Shown piece by piece: positions 8,425 to 16,991 of a stretch of DNA of 64,000 nucleotides. The stretch lies in contig JAEVEX010000006.1 of NCBI GenBank assembly GCA_016842085.1, forward strand, positions 1 through 64,000. Direction: 5' to 3'. The DNA is from Candidatus Thermoflexus tengchongensis (lineage in GTDB: Bacteria; Chloroflexota; Anaerolineae; Thermoflexales; Thermoflexaceae). The position numbers and the translations under genes are program-made. Position 1 is the first letter of the stretch; the number at the start of each line of letters is the position of its first letter. Under the pieces are notes generated by a model. The model was given only the letters and a program-made list of their open reading frames with translations, made no database searches and was not told the origin of the DNA.

Positions 8425-9435
8425 CTACAGCTTATAGGCTGGGGCCTCCTGAGCGACCCGTTGCCAGTGATGACATGCCACCCGACGGCTGCCGACATCC
8501 TCGAGGGCCGGCTCCACCCGACGGCATATTTCATCCGCATACGGACATCGGGGGTGGAAACGGCAACCCGGAGGCGGATGTCGCAGATCTGGAGGGGCCC
8601 CGGGGATTGGACGCTTCCCAGTCAGATCCCCGCGGAGGGTCGGCACCGCCTGAAGGAGACCCCGGGTATAGGGATGATAGGGTATTTCGAAAAGAGTCTC
8701 GGGGGGTGCCTCTTCCACGATCTGACCGGCATACATAATCAGAACCCGGCGAGCCGTCTTCGCTACCACTGCCAGATCGTGGGTCAGGAGGAGCATCGTC
8801 AGCCCCAGCTGCTCCTGGATCTCCCGCAGGATCTCCAGAATATGGGCCTGCGTGATCACATCCAGGGCGGTGGTGGGCTCGTCCAGGATCAGGAGCCGGG
8901 GGGTCATGAGCAGGCTCATAGCGATCAGCACCCGCTGGCGCATCCCCCCGCTGAGCTCATGGGGATAAGCCCGGAGAACCCGGGAGGGCTCCAGGCGGAC
9001 CATGCGCAGGCACCGGGCGGCCCGGTCCAGGATCTCCTCACGGGGCATCGGATGGTGAGCCCGAACGGTCTCGATCATCTGCTCCGCGATGCGCATGACC
9101 GGGTTAAGGGCGTTCTGGGCTCCCTGGAAGACCATCGCGATGTCCCGCCATCGGCGCTCCCGCATTTGAGAGGCGCTTAACTGGAGAAGCTCTACCGGCT
9201 TCCCTTCGCCGTCCCCCCACCACAACAGGCGTCCGCCGGAGATGAAGCCGGGCGGCGGGACCAGGCGGATCAGTGCCAGGGCGGTGGTGCTCTTGCCGCT
9301 TCCGCTCTCCCCGACCAGGGCGACGAATTCCCCATGGGCCAGGTCAAACGACACGCCATCCACGGCGATCAGGCGCCCGTGCCATCCCAGGTCAAAAGTT
9401 ACTTGCAGATCGCGAACCTGCAGCAAGGGCTTCAT
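8425..9435 (-). CDS. Oligopeptide/oligosaccharide ABC transporter ATPase (OppD/DppD type)
   Basis: This 336-residue ATPase has Walker A GESGSGKSTTALAL, signature LSGGMRQRVLIAMSL, Walker B LLILDEPTTALD, and the C-terminal CRFHPRCPYADEIC motif. It pairs with the OppF-like protein. Its ATG overlaps the stop of the upstream permease (ATGA), so the two are translationally coupled. Family-5 binding-protein systems import peptides, but in Thermotoga and relatives they often import beta-glucans or manno-oligosaccharides. Confidence 0.93.
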   Translation of the reverse strand: MKPLLQVRDLQVTFDLGWHGRLIAVDGVSFDLAHGEFVALVGESGSGKSTTALALIRLVPPPGFISGGRLLWWGDGEGKPVELLQLSASQMRERRWRDIAMVFQGAQNALNPVMRIAEQMIETVRAHHPMPREEILDRAARCLRMVRLEPSRVLRAYPHELSGGMRQRVLIAMSLLMTPRLLILDEPTTALDVITQAHILEILREIQEQLGLTMLLLTHDLAVVAKTARRVLIMYAGQIVEEAPPETLFEIPYHPYTRGLLQAVPTLRGDLTGKRPIPGAPPDLRHPPPGCRFHPRCPYADEICRRVEPALEDVGSRRVACHHWQRVAQEAPAYKL

Positions 9436-10292
9436 GCCGGTGCCCGGAGACGAGGGTTCAGGATCTCATCCAGCCCATGGGCGAAGAAGATGGCCCCCAG
9501 CTGGAAGAGGACAATCACCGCCATCGGCGCGACCACGTAGTGAAGGGCATTGGGGATATAGATTGCGCCGGTCTGGAACACGGCCAGGTTGAGCATGGTG
9601 CCCCAGTTGGTCGGGGAGAAGGGAGCCAACCCCAGGAAGATCAGCCCGACACTGGCCGTGATGGCATCCCGCATGATCCGGATGAAATGAATGACCACGA
9701 AGGGCGTCAGGTTGGGGAACAGCTCTCGCAGCAGGATATGGGCGGTCCCCAGGCCCAGGACGCGGGCGGCCTCGACGAACTCCCGCTCCTTCAGCGAGAG
9801 GATCTGGGAGCGGACGGCCCGGGCCAGCGGTCCCCACATCCACAGGCTGATCAGCGCGGCGAATCCAATCGGATCCCGGACCTGGAACACGGAGCCGATC
9901 AGGAGGTAAACCGGCACCGCAGGCACAGTGAGCTGAATGTTGGTCAGCAACATCAGGAAAGCGTCTACCATCCCCCCGGAATAGCCAGCGAGGGCTCCGA
10001 TCCCCACGGCCAGGGATGTCGTGAAGAGGGCCGTGAGGACCGCGATCGCCAGCACGTCCCGGGAGCCGTGGACGATCTGGGCCAGCACATCCCGGCCGGC
10101 GTAATCGGTCCCCAGCGGGTGGGCCAGGGACGGCGGGCGGAAGCGCTCGGCGTAGCGCATCGTGGGATCCAGGGGGATGAGCTCGGGCCCGATCAGCGCC
10201 ATCAGCAGATAACCGGCCAGGATCAGGCCCCCGGCCAGAGCCCGTCGGTTTCCCCGCAATGCGCTCAGGAAATCGCTCAGGAATGCGCGCAC
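9432..10292 (-). CDS. ABC transporter permease, OppC/DppC type
   Basis: The 286-residue inner-membrane permease carries the OppC N-terminal segment (HPLGTDYAGRDVLAQIVHGSR) and the EAA loop (REFVEAARVLGLGTAHIL) that docks on the ATPases. About six membrane helices are apparent. The start is GTG at 10292, one base past the dppB-like stop. Confidence 0.93.
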   Translation of the reverse strand: MRAFLSDFLSALRGNRRALAGGLILAGYLLMALIGPELIPLDPTMRYAERFRPPSLAHPLGTDYAGRDVLAQIVHGSRDVLAIAVLTALFTTSLAVGIGALAGYSGGMVDAFLMLLTNIQLTVPAVPVYLLIGSVFQVRDPIGFAALISLWMWGPLARAVRSQILSLKEREFVEAARVLGLGTAHILLRELFPNLTPFVVIHFIRIMRDAITASVGLIFLGLAPFSPTNWGTMLNLAVFQTGAIYIPNALHYVVAPMAVIVLFQLGAIFFAHGLDEILNPRLRAPA

Positions 10293-10293
10293 C

Positions 10294-11280
10294 TTAATCC
10301 TCCATCCGGATGCGGGGATCCAGCAGCGGGTAGACGAAGTCCGTGATCAGGTTGGCCAGCACAATGGCCGCTGTGGTGAGGATCAGCAACCCCCGCATCA
10401 TGCCGTAATCCCGGTGATCCAGGGCGAACTTGAAGAACCATCCGATCCCGGGATAATGGAAGACCGTTTCGATCAGGACGGATCCCCCAAACATCCCACC
10501 GAAGGCCAGGGCCAGGCCGGTGACCATAGGGAGGATCGCATTGCGCCCGACATAATGAGTAAGGATGCGGCGTTCCGGGAGGCCCCGGGCCCTGGCGAAG
10601 GTGATGAAATCCTCCCCCAGCACGGAGATCGCGCTTCCTTTCATCGCCAGAGCCCATGCCCCGATGTTCTCGAGCGTATAGGCCAGGATCGGCAGCGCGG
10701 CGTGGTGGAACACGCTGAGGATGAAGGGCAGGTTGAACCCGGGGGTCAGGCTGCTGTCGTAGGCCCCCTTCGAGGGAAACCATTTCAGGTTAAGGGCGAA
10801 GAGGATCAGCAGCAGGAGCGCGGTCAGGTAATCGGGCGTCGCATCGGTCAGGGAGGCGTAGCTGGTGATCAGGGGGTCAAGCCAGGAGCGCCGGCGGACA
10901 GCGATCACCAATCCCAGCAGAGCTCCGATTCCGAAGCTCAGGAGGAGGGAGATCGACAGGACGAAGACTGTCCAGGGCAGGGCCTGGAAGAGGATCTGGT
11001 TCACGGAGATCCGGTAAAAGTAGGAAAAGCCCAGGTTCCCCCGCAGAAGCTCCCCCAGCCACTCCAGATAGCGGTCCAGGAGCGGGCGGGTGGGGTCATA
11101 CCCCACCATGCTGCGCACCTGGGCATAGGCCACCTCAATGGAGACGCCGCGGGTCTGGGCGATCTCCTGAGCCATCAGGTAGAAGATATCCCCTGGCGCC
11201 TGTTCGACCACCACGAAGGTGATGCTGGCGACCAGCCAGATGGTCAGCGCGGCCAGAAGCACCCGTCGGATCCACCGCAT
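10294..11280 (-). CDS. ABC transporter permease, OppB/DppB type
   Basis: The 328-residue permease starts MRWIRRVLLAALTIWLVASI and contains the EAA-like loop ITFARARGLPERRILTHYVGRNA. It forms the membrane channel with the OppC-type protein. It is preceded by a 193-base gap with a strong hairpin after the binding-protein gene. Confidence 0.93.
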   Translation of the reverse strand: MRWIRRVLLAALTIWLVASITFVVVEQAPGDIFYLMAQEIAQTRGVSIEVAYAQVRSMVGYDPTRPLLDRYLEWLGELLRGNLGFSYFYRISVNQILFQALPWTVFVLSISLLLSFGIGALLGLVIAVRRRSWLDPLITSYASLTDATPDYLTALLLLILFALNLKWFPSKGAYDSSLTPGFNLPFILSVFHHAALPILAYTLENIGAWALAMKGSAISVLGEDFITFARARGLPERRILTHYVGRNAILPMVTGLALAFGGMFGGSVLIETVFHYPGIGWFFKFALDHRDYGMMRGLLILTTAAIVLANLITDFVYPLLDPRIRMED

Positions 11281-11377
11281 GCGGACTTTGTCCTTTTTCG
11301 CGATCCATCAGGAGATGCGCGGTTGATTTCCCCATGGAAATCAGATCCGGACAGCTCGCTCCGCCGGAGCGGTTGCA

Positions 11378-11412
11378 GGGCAGGCCGGACATCCTGAGCG
11401 TCCGGCCTGCCC
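11378..11412 (-). promoter_or_regulatory. Hairpin between binding-protein gene and permease
   Basis: GGGCAGGCCGGAC pairs perfectly (13 bp) with GTCCGGCCTGCCC around a 9-base loop. On the minus strand no T-run follows. Such stem-loops after binding-protein genes commonly stabilise the upstream message or partly stop transcription, raising binding protein over permease. That role is inferred. Confidence 0.6.
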
Positions 11413-11473
11413 CCTTGTCCTGCACGTGAGCAGATTTCCCGGGGAAGCCGCGTAGCCGCTGTTCCCATGATCG

Positions 11474-13285
11474 CTACGGAGCCGGCTTCAGGATCCCCTC
11501 GATGAGCAGGTGGGCGTAAAAGCGCTCGATCGCACCCGGAGCCACCGTCCACAGCGGGTCGTTCTCCGCCGGCCACCCGGTCACCCGGACGCCGTCCACG
11601 TGGAAGATCATCAATCGCTTCTCCAGCAGGCTGAGGACCGGGAGGTTCTCGTTGGTGATCCAGGCCAGCTGGCGGACGATGGCCTTCTGGCGCTCCGGAT
11701 CTGGCTCCTTCAGCAGGCGGTCCAGCGCCTGGGCGATGTTCACGTCTTCTCCCTGGGGCCCCTTCGCCGCGGTCATCAGATCCTTCGCCCCGGTGAACTC
11801 CGCCGCCTCCCCCTGGTAGAGGCGATCGTAGCCGGTCAGCGGATGGGCGGTGCCCCACCAGGCGCTGCCGAACTGGATCGCCATATCGAACTGGCCGCCC
11901 CGCAGGGTGGTCGGATACACCCCGGGTTCGACGGCCCGGGTCCGAACCTGGAAGCCCTGGTTGTTCAGCTGGGTGGCGATGGCCTCTGCAGCCAGCACCC
12001 AGTCGGTGGCCCCGGCCTGAGCCAGGATCTCAAATTCAGGGGTTCGACCCGCCGGATCCCGCCACTTGCCATCCGGCCCCTTCGTCCAGCCCAGCTCTTT
12101 GAGCAGGGCTTCTGCCTTCGCCGGATCGGGATGGTAAGCGGTGAGGGTGCCCAGGAAATCCTTCCCCAGCCATTGCTCCTCAAAGGACTTGAGGACACCG
12201 TGGGAATAGGGGGCCGAGGTAAGCCCGGCGAAGTAAGCGACCTCCCGCACCTTGTCGCGATCGATCAGATAGGCGATGGCCTTGCGGAAGCGGACATCGT
12301 TGAAGGGCGCTTTGCGCAGGTTGAAGAGCAGGGCGAACTCCGAGAGATCGGTGACCAGGTGGAGACGCGTCTTCGGCTGCCGCTGCAGGATCTGGTCCGC
12401 AACGTCCTTCGGGGCGGCCGCGTGGCTGGCGTCCAGCTCCCCGGCTAGGTGGAACGCCCACATCACCTCGTTCGAGGTCCAGCGCAGGAAGCGGATGCGA
12501 TCGATCTGGATCCTGTTCGCGGCGTAATGGTGCGGGTTCTTCGTCAGGATCATCTCTGAGGCGCTGACGCTCTCCACCTGGAAGGGGCCGATGGCGATGG
12601 GCTTCTCCGGCTTGAAGTTGGAGACCTCCTGGCGGACTTTGTTCAGTGCCTCCTCGGCCTCGGGGCCGGTCTGACCCAGCCACTTGGCGGCCTCCTCGGC
12701 GAATTTCCCATAGGCTGCCATGTTGACCAGGATGGGGGCGCTGCTGATGAGGGCCCTGGGGTTCGCCAGCGGTTGCTTCCACACGATGACTGCTGTCCGA
12801 TCGTCGGGCGTCTCCACCCGATCCACCTCACCGGGCCAGTTCCACATCAACTTCATCAGGATAAAGGAGGCCCACACATCCTTGCTGGTGAAGGGCGTTC
12901 CATCCGACCAGCCAGTCTGCCGCAGCCGGAAGGTGATCCGGTCCGGGGCTTCCTGGAAGGATTCCGCCAGGCTGGGGATCGCCTCGCCGGTGGCGGGGAC
13001 ATAGATCAGGAGGGGCTGGAAAACGAACCACCAGGCCCCGCCGACCCCGCCGGGAGCGAAGGGGTTGCCATGATAGGCCGGTGGGACCTCCCATCCGGTG
13101 CCCAGCACGAATTCCTTCGGGCGTGGGACAGGGGTGGGGGTGACGACTTTTTCGATCACAACGGGGGTGGGGGAAGCGGCTGGCCCGGGGGAGGGCGTGG
13201 GGGCAGGCGCGCAGGCACTCAGCACGAGGGCCAGCGCCGTGATGACGAAAACACACCACGTTATCATACCGGATCCTCGGGACAT
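11474..13285 (-). CDS. ABC transporter substrate-binding lipoprotein (family 5)
   Basis: The 603-residue protein begins with a signal ending in the lipobox LSAC, then a Pro/Thr/Ser linker (APAPTPSPGPAASPTP), then the SBP_bac_5 fold (typical IPSLAESFQEAPDRITFRLR). It captures the substrate outside the membrane for the OppBCDF-like importer. GGAGAGGAGG precedes the ATG at 13285. Family-5 proteins bind peptides or oligosaccharides. The GH130 and GH5 partners argue for a beta-manno-oligosaccharide, as shown for Thermotoga homologues. Confidence 0.92.
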   Translation of the reverse strand: MSRGSGMITWCVFVITALALVLSACAPAPTPSPGPAASPTPVVIEKVVTPTPVPRPKEFVLGTGWEVPPAYHGNPFAPGGVGGAWWFVFQPLLIYVPATGEAIPSLAESFQEAPDRITFRLRQTGWSDGTPFTSKDVWASFILMKLMWNWPGEVDRVETPDDRTAVIVWKQPLANPRALISSAPILVNMAAYGKFAEEAAKWLGQTGPEAEEALNKVRQEVSNFKPEKPIAIGPFQVESVSASEMILTKNPHHYAANRIQIDRIRFLRWTSNEVMWAFHLAGELDASHAAAPKDVADQILQRQPKTRLHLVTDLSEFALLFNLRKAPFNDVRFRKAIAYLIDRDKVREVAYFAGLTSAPYSHGVLKSFEEQWLGKDFLGTLTAYHPDPAKAEALLKELGWTKGPDGKWRDPAGRTPEFEILAQAGATDWVLAAEAIATQLNNQGFQVRTRAVEPGVYPTTLRGGQFDMAIQFGSAWWGTAHPLTGYDRLYQGEAAEFTGAKDLMTAAKGPQGEDVNIAQALDRLLKEPDPERQKAIVRQLAWITNENLPVLSLLEKRLMIFHVDGVRVTGWPAENDPLWTVAPGAIERFYAHLLIEGILKPAP

Positions 13286-13307
13286 GGCGAACCTCCTCTC
13301 CTCAGGA

Positions 13308-14306
13308 TCAGGTGAGAGGGCTCCCGCACGACTGACGGATGATCAATTGGGTTTCGATCCGGATGTGGAGGGCCGGTTGCTCCGGGTTTTTGATGAGATC
13401 CAGCAGCCGTGCGACAGCCAGAACCGCCATTTTGGACCGGAAGACCCGCATGGTGGTGAGGGGGGGCTCGGTGTGCACCGCGAGGGGATCATCGTCGAAG
13501 CCGACCACGGCGATATCCTCCGGGATCCGCAGGCCGTGTGCCCGGATCGCCCGCATGGCGCTGGCGGCTGTCGGATCGTTAGCGGCGACCACCGCCGTGG
13601 GCCGGGCCCGTTGGAGCAGCGTGCTCATCGCCAGGAATCCCCCTTCGAAACCCCGCTCGCCCTCCGCCACCAGTGCCGGATCGAAGGGCATGCCATGAGC
13701 CTCCAGGGCCTGACGGTAACCTTCGAGCCGCTCCCGAAAGCTCAGGTTGTCCAGCGTCTCCGCGATAAAGGCGATGCGGCGATGCCCCAGGCGGATCAGA
13801 TGGGCAGTCGCCTGGAAGGCACCGCCGGTGTTGTCCGTGAAGACACTATCTACTCCCGGCACGTGGTTGTCAACCAGCACCACCGGAAGGCCACGCTCTT
13901 TTAACCCCTGGATCAGGGAGGCGGGCAGATCGCAGCCCACCAGGAGCAGGCCATCCACGCGGTTTTCCTTAATCAGGGCAGGGAGCGCCTCGTCCTCCAC
14001 GGTGGCGAACTGGAGATGGTAGCGATGCCGGCGCAGCTCACGCTCTACGGCCGTCAGGATTTCGCCGTAGAAGGTGTGTGGGGAAAGGGATTGGAGCGCA
14101 TGGATCAGAAAGCCGACATTCTCCGTGCGGCGCAGCACCAGGCTGCGGGCGGCCATATCCGGGGCATACCCCAGCTCCTCTGCAATTCGCAGAATCCGCT
14201 GGCGGGTTGTCTCATCCACCCGCCCCCGCCCGCTCAACGCCCGCGAGACGGTCGCAACCGAAACCCCCGCTCGTTTTGCAATCGCTTTCAAAGTAGGGCG
14301 AGACAT
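13308..14306 (-). CDS. LacI-family transcriptional regulator
   Basis: The 332-residue protein has the LacI helix-turn-helix and hinge (TLKAIAKRAGVSVATVSRAL) followed by a periplasmic-binding-like sugar-sensing domain (ENRVDGLLLVGCDL, TAVVAANDPTAASAMRAI). It is the first gene of the transporter/glycosidase operon, only 22 bases before the binding-protein gene. A LacI-type operator overlaps its promoter, so autoregulated control of the whole operon by an imported sugar is likely. Confidence 0.94.
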   Translation of the reverse strand: MSRPTLKAIAKRAGVSVATVSRALSGRGRVDETTRQRILRIAEELGYAPDMAARSLVLRRTENVGFLIHALQSLSPHTFYGEILTAVERELRRHRYHLQFATVEDEALPALIKENRVDGLLLVGCDLPASLIQGLKERGLPVVLVDNHVPGVDSVFTDNTGGAFQATAHLIRLGHRRIAFIAETLDNLSFRERLEGYRQALEAHGMPFDPALVAEGERGFEGGFLAMSTLLQRARPTAVVAANDPTAASAMRAIRAHGLRIPEDIAVVGFDDDPLAVHTEPPLTTMRVFRSKMAVLAVARLLDLIKNPEQPALHIRIETQLIIRQSCGSPLT

Positions 14307-14419
14307 AACGCCATAAAACTCGATTAAATTGTCGATACATGCAGATAATTATTTTATATTAATGGAAATATTTTCAATAAAACCCAATATTAGAATTTAT
14401 ATTTGCGAACAACAATTGA

Positions 14420-14466
14420 GAAATCGTTTTCATAGTAATTTTATCCAACAGGAGGGGATTTGTCAA
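14420..14466 (-). promoter_or_regulatory. Promoter with LacI-type operator
   Basis: On the minus strand TTGACA (14466-14461) is followed after 17 bases by TAAAAT (14443-14438), a near-consensus promoter. Directly downstream, at the expected transcription start, lies GAAAACGATTTC (14431-14420). It is palindromic except for one pair and matches the classic LacI-family operator pattern GAAAnCGnTTTC. The region and the 5' UTR are clearly AT-rich compared with the surroundings. Confidence 0.75.
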
Positions 14467-14736
14467 GAGGGTGCTTGGGGGGCCGTTCGAAAAATCAGGA
14501 GACGGGTAAGCCGAAGGCGAGGTCTCAGGAGGAAGGAAGAAAAGGCACAAAGCCGGTGAGGGATCCTTCCGGTAGGATTGGACCAGAGAGGATAGGGTGG
14601 AGAGGGGAAAGCGAGACTGACGGCCTTTCCCTCTTTCTGGGTTTGGGTGGGCCATGGGTTCCCCTGCCCCCATCCGTGGTATCCCCCGCCCGCGGAATCC
14701 GAAACCCCATGCGGCGGGGGGATTACACCCTCCTAA
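14467..14736. other. Intergenic, no feature seen
   Basis: About 270 bases between the LacI promoter and the PIN remnant. The short ORFs on both strands have no recognisable protein content. I see no RNA gene. Confidence 0.5.
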
Positions 14737-15021
14737 TACAGTGATGCCACCCTGGAAGAGCTGGTGGTGCTTCACCGGCCGCGCATTCGGGAGAAGTACG
14801 GCCTCAGCGACGAGGATATTCGCACCGTGGTGGCGCTGATTCTCCTCCGGGGAGAGCACATCACGCCCCAGGTACAGATCCGTGCATGTCGTGACCCTCA
14901 CGATGACAGGTTCCTCGAGGGGGCGGTGAGCGGCCGGGCGGACCTCATTGTCAGCGGCGACGAGGATCTGCTTGTCCTCCCCACGTTACTGCCATTCCCG
15001 GAGTGGCTGCTCCCAGCCTGA
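14737..15021 (+). pseudogene. PIN-domain toxin remnant, N-terminus missing
   Basis: The frame reads SDATLEELVVLHRPRIREKYG through RACRDPHDDRFLEGAVSGRADLIVSGDEDLL, the middle and C-terminal part of COG1569-type PIN toxins (RNases of toxin-antitoxin pairs). A TAA lies directly before the recognisable part. The first 40 or so residues, including the conserved N-terminal Asp (DTNV), are absent, and no antitoxin is next to it. The later acidic residues (DPHDD, SGDEDL) remain. It is most likely an inactive leftover of an accessory module. Confidence 0.7.
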
Positions 15022-15101
15022 CTAGGAACCGGCCGCCGGGCGAGGACCCTGCCCATCGCTTTCACCCCCTATGCGTGCTGGAGCTCCACAAACTTCGATC
15101 G

Positions 15102-15608
15102 TTACTCCGGCAAGCGGGCCCTCCACTTCCAGAAGCCAATATGGATCGGAGCCGGCCCCCAGAGCCCCCACTCCTGAAGGATCCGTCGCATCGCCCGGTC
15201 GCCTTCCGGAGAGACGGAATACCAGAGGCCATCAAATTGAGTTGAGCCGGGGCCGATCAGGCCTTCCAGGAATACCACTCCCGACGCGCCGTTCCGGGGT
15301 GGATAGTAGATCAGGCGATCCCATGGGATCCATTTGCCTCCCTCCCGGATGTAGCGGGTGATGACCACGCCTTCTCCCGGATGGGGGGAAGGATCCATGG
15401 GATGGGTGATGTCTTCGAAGCCAAAGAAGGCGAAGGCCTGAAGGAGCTGGGGATCTGTGATCTCCACCTCCCTGCATAATCCAGGGACACGGATGACAAC
15501 CTTATCAGGCGGGCCTTTTGCCAGCACGGGTCCCGGAGCCATCATCCAGACCAGCCAGGGGACCCATGCGATGCCCAGCAGGGCCATCTTGCGGCTTTTC
15601 AAGAGCAT
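15102..15608 (-). CDS. Predicted secreted protein, unknown family
   Basis: This 168-residue product starts at the ATG at 15608, directly behind a perfect AAGGAGG. It has a signal peptide (about residues 8-30, ending PVLAKG) and a mature part with no family that I recognise (VVIRVPGLCREVEITDPQLL, EDITHPMDPSPHPGEG). The ORF track merges it with two upstream genes in the same frame (15102-16538). It is the last gene of the Cys-rich cluster and may share that function. Confidence 0.65.
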   Translation of the reverse strand: MLLKSRKMALLGIAWVPWLVWMMAPGPVLAKGPPDKVVIRVPGLCREVEITDPQLLQAFAFFGFEDITHPMDPSPHPGEGVVITRYIREGGKWIPWDRLIYYPPRNGASGVVFLEGLIGPGSTQFDGLWYSVSPEGDRAMRRILQEWGLWGPAPIHIGFWKWRARLPE

Positions 15609-15640
15609 AAATACCTCCTTCCAAGGAGCGATCGGTCGCT

Positions 15641-16007
15641 TTACGCATCCAATGAGGTGCGGCCATAGAACACGACGTAAGAGCCATACACGTATTGGCA
15701 ATTGGGCTGGCATGGGGCATCTTTCATCAGGCACTCGCAACATGAGGTAAGCAAAGCCCGTGCTGTCCGTGCAATACCAGCACCACTGGCCCGCGGAGAT
15801 CGAAGATGGGCAGCCGCTGGGACATGGAGTCGAAGAAGGGGGTCGGCATAGTTGGTAGCATCCATAGGTATAAGCGTAGGCTTCTTGAGCGAACACAGGA
15901 ATCAGGGAGAGCGCCATGCCCAGGATACTCCCTGCCAGTTTCGCCAGGAACCGCCGCCGGGTGAGAACCCGGCCCATCGCTTCCACCAGCTCCTCCTGAA
16001 CGGTCAT
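15641..16007 (-). pseudogene. Cys-rich exported protein with Tat-like signal, frameshifted
   Basis: Starting at ATG 16007 behind GGGGAG, the frame reads MTVQEELVEAMGRVLTRRRF, a Tat-type RRRFLAK signal. A Cys-rich domain follows (CYQLCRPPSSTPC, WCWYC). Near 15745-15765 the homology moves to another frame, continuing SCCECLMKDAPCQPNCQYV and ending at 15641. The paralogue at 16992-17363 shows the intact order (WCWFC then YKCCEA), so one base was gained or lost here. Whether this is mutation, sequencing error or recoding cannot be told. The Cys pattern recalls the methylamine dehydrogenase light chain, but the second cofactor Trp is not evident. Confidence 0.65.
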
Positions 16008-16984
16008 CGCTCCCCCTCGGAGGAAGGCCCATGCGGTCCCTCCACCACGCGGCGCAGGTCCGCACATCCCAGCCGCAATCCCCACTGGAGCACCCGGTAG
16101 CGGAAGTTCCCCTCCTCCCAGAGCAGGGCGGTGGCGTCCTCCGGGGGGCTCTGGATACAGCGGGCGGGCTGGCCGCGGACGAGCAGGCGCTCTGTCGGAC
16201 CGATTGGATTGGGCGGCCCGCCCTGCCATCCCCGCCGGGCGGTCTCCACCACCAGCACCCCATAGCCCCGCGAAAAGACCGGTGCCTCCACCCACCCTCC
16301 TTCTCGACTCCACACTCCCTCTCGTCCCCACCATAGCCGTTCCTGTTCCTGAACCACCGGGATATACACTTCGCGTATCGCCCCAGGCAGATCCTTCACT
16401 TCCAGCTCCTTTAAAAAGGACCCTTCCGGCAGCCACCTGACCCCCAGGGGTTGGAAGGGCAGCCGCACCACCAGCACCACCACCCGCAACGAGGCTTCCC
16501 CCAATGGCCCTATCACCCGGCCTGTCAGCTCCCAGCATCCTTCGCTGGGGAAATACATGCTGCCCGCCTGAAACCCCAACATCCCATACCCCGGCAGATC
16601 ATATTTGCCCACGGCCGGGGGAGCTGGAGCATCCAGCCGGCGCCCCACCACCTCCAGCCGGCCCGGAATCCCCCGATCCCATCCCATTTTCCAGACCAGC
16701 GAGCCATCTGGACGCCACTGCTCGGGATCAGGGGCGATCGTCCCAGCGCCATCCATCCACAGAACACCATTTCCATGGCGCTCAGGGACAGGCGGGCCCA
16801 CGCGAATGGGATCCGGTGGATTGCGGCCGTTGGGAGAGGTGACTGGACACGCGCGGAGGGCAGAGGAGGTGAGGGTGGGGAGAGAAGGAGGCAGGCGGGT
16901 GGAGTCCCCAACGAAGGATTTCCGTTGGGAAGAAGTAAGCGCGCATGCGGTCGCCAGAAGGCAAACGATCAACCCTCGACGCAA
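16004..16984 (-). CDS. Predicted lipoprotein paralogue A
   Basis: A TTG start at 16984 gives MRRGLIVCLLATACALTSSQ, a lipoprotein signal. It follows a GGGGGAG-containing region at the end of the previous gene. The paralogue at 19588 begins similarly (MRRVLRLG...VAC), which supports this choice over the ORF-track start at 17098. The conserved body includes WDRGIPGRLEVVGRRLDAPA and FPSEGCWELTGRV. The C-terminal half (about 150 residues) is absent in paralogue B. Function unknown. Its end overlaps the Cys-rich gene start (16007), suggesting cotranscription. Confidence 0.65.
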   Translation of the reverse strand: MRRGLIVCLLATACALTSSQRKSFVGDSTRLPPSLPTLTSSALRACPVTSPNGRNPPDPIRVGPPVPERHGNGVLWMDGAGTIAPDPEQWRPDGSLVWKMGWDRGIPGRLEVVGRRLDAPAPPAVGKYDLPGYGMLGFQAGSMYFPSEGCWELTGRVIGPLGEASLRVVVLVVRLPFQPLGVRWLPEGSFLKELEVKDLPGAIREVYIPVVQEQERLWWGREGVWSREGGWVEAPVFSRGYGVLVVETARRGWQGGPPNPIGPTERLLVRGQPARCIQSPPEDATALLWEEGNFRYRVLQWGLRLGCADLRRVVEGPHGPSSEGER

Positions 16985-16991
16985 GGCACCT

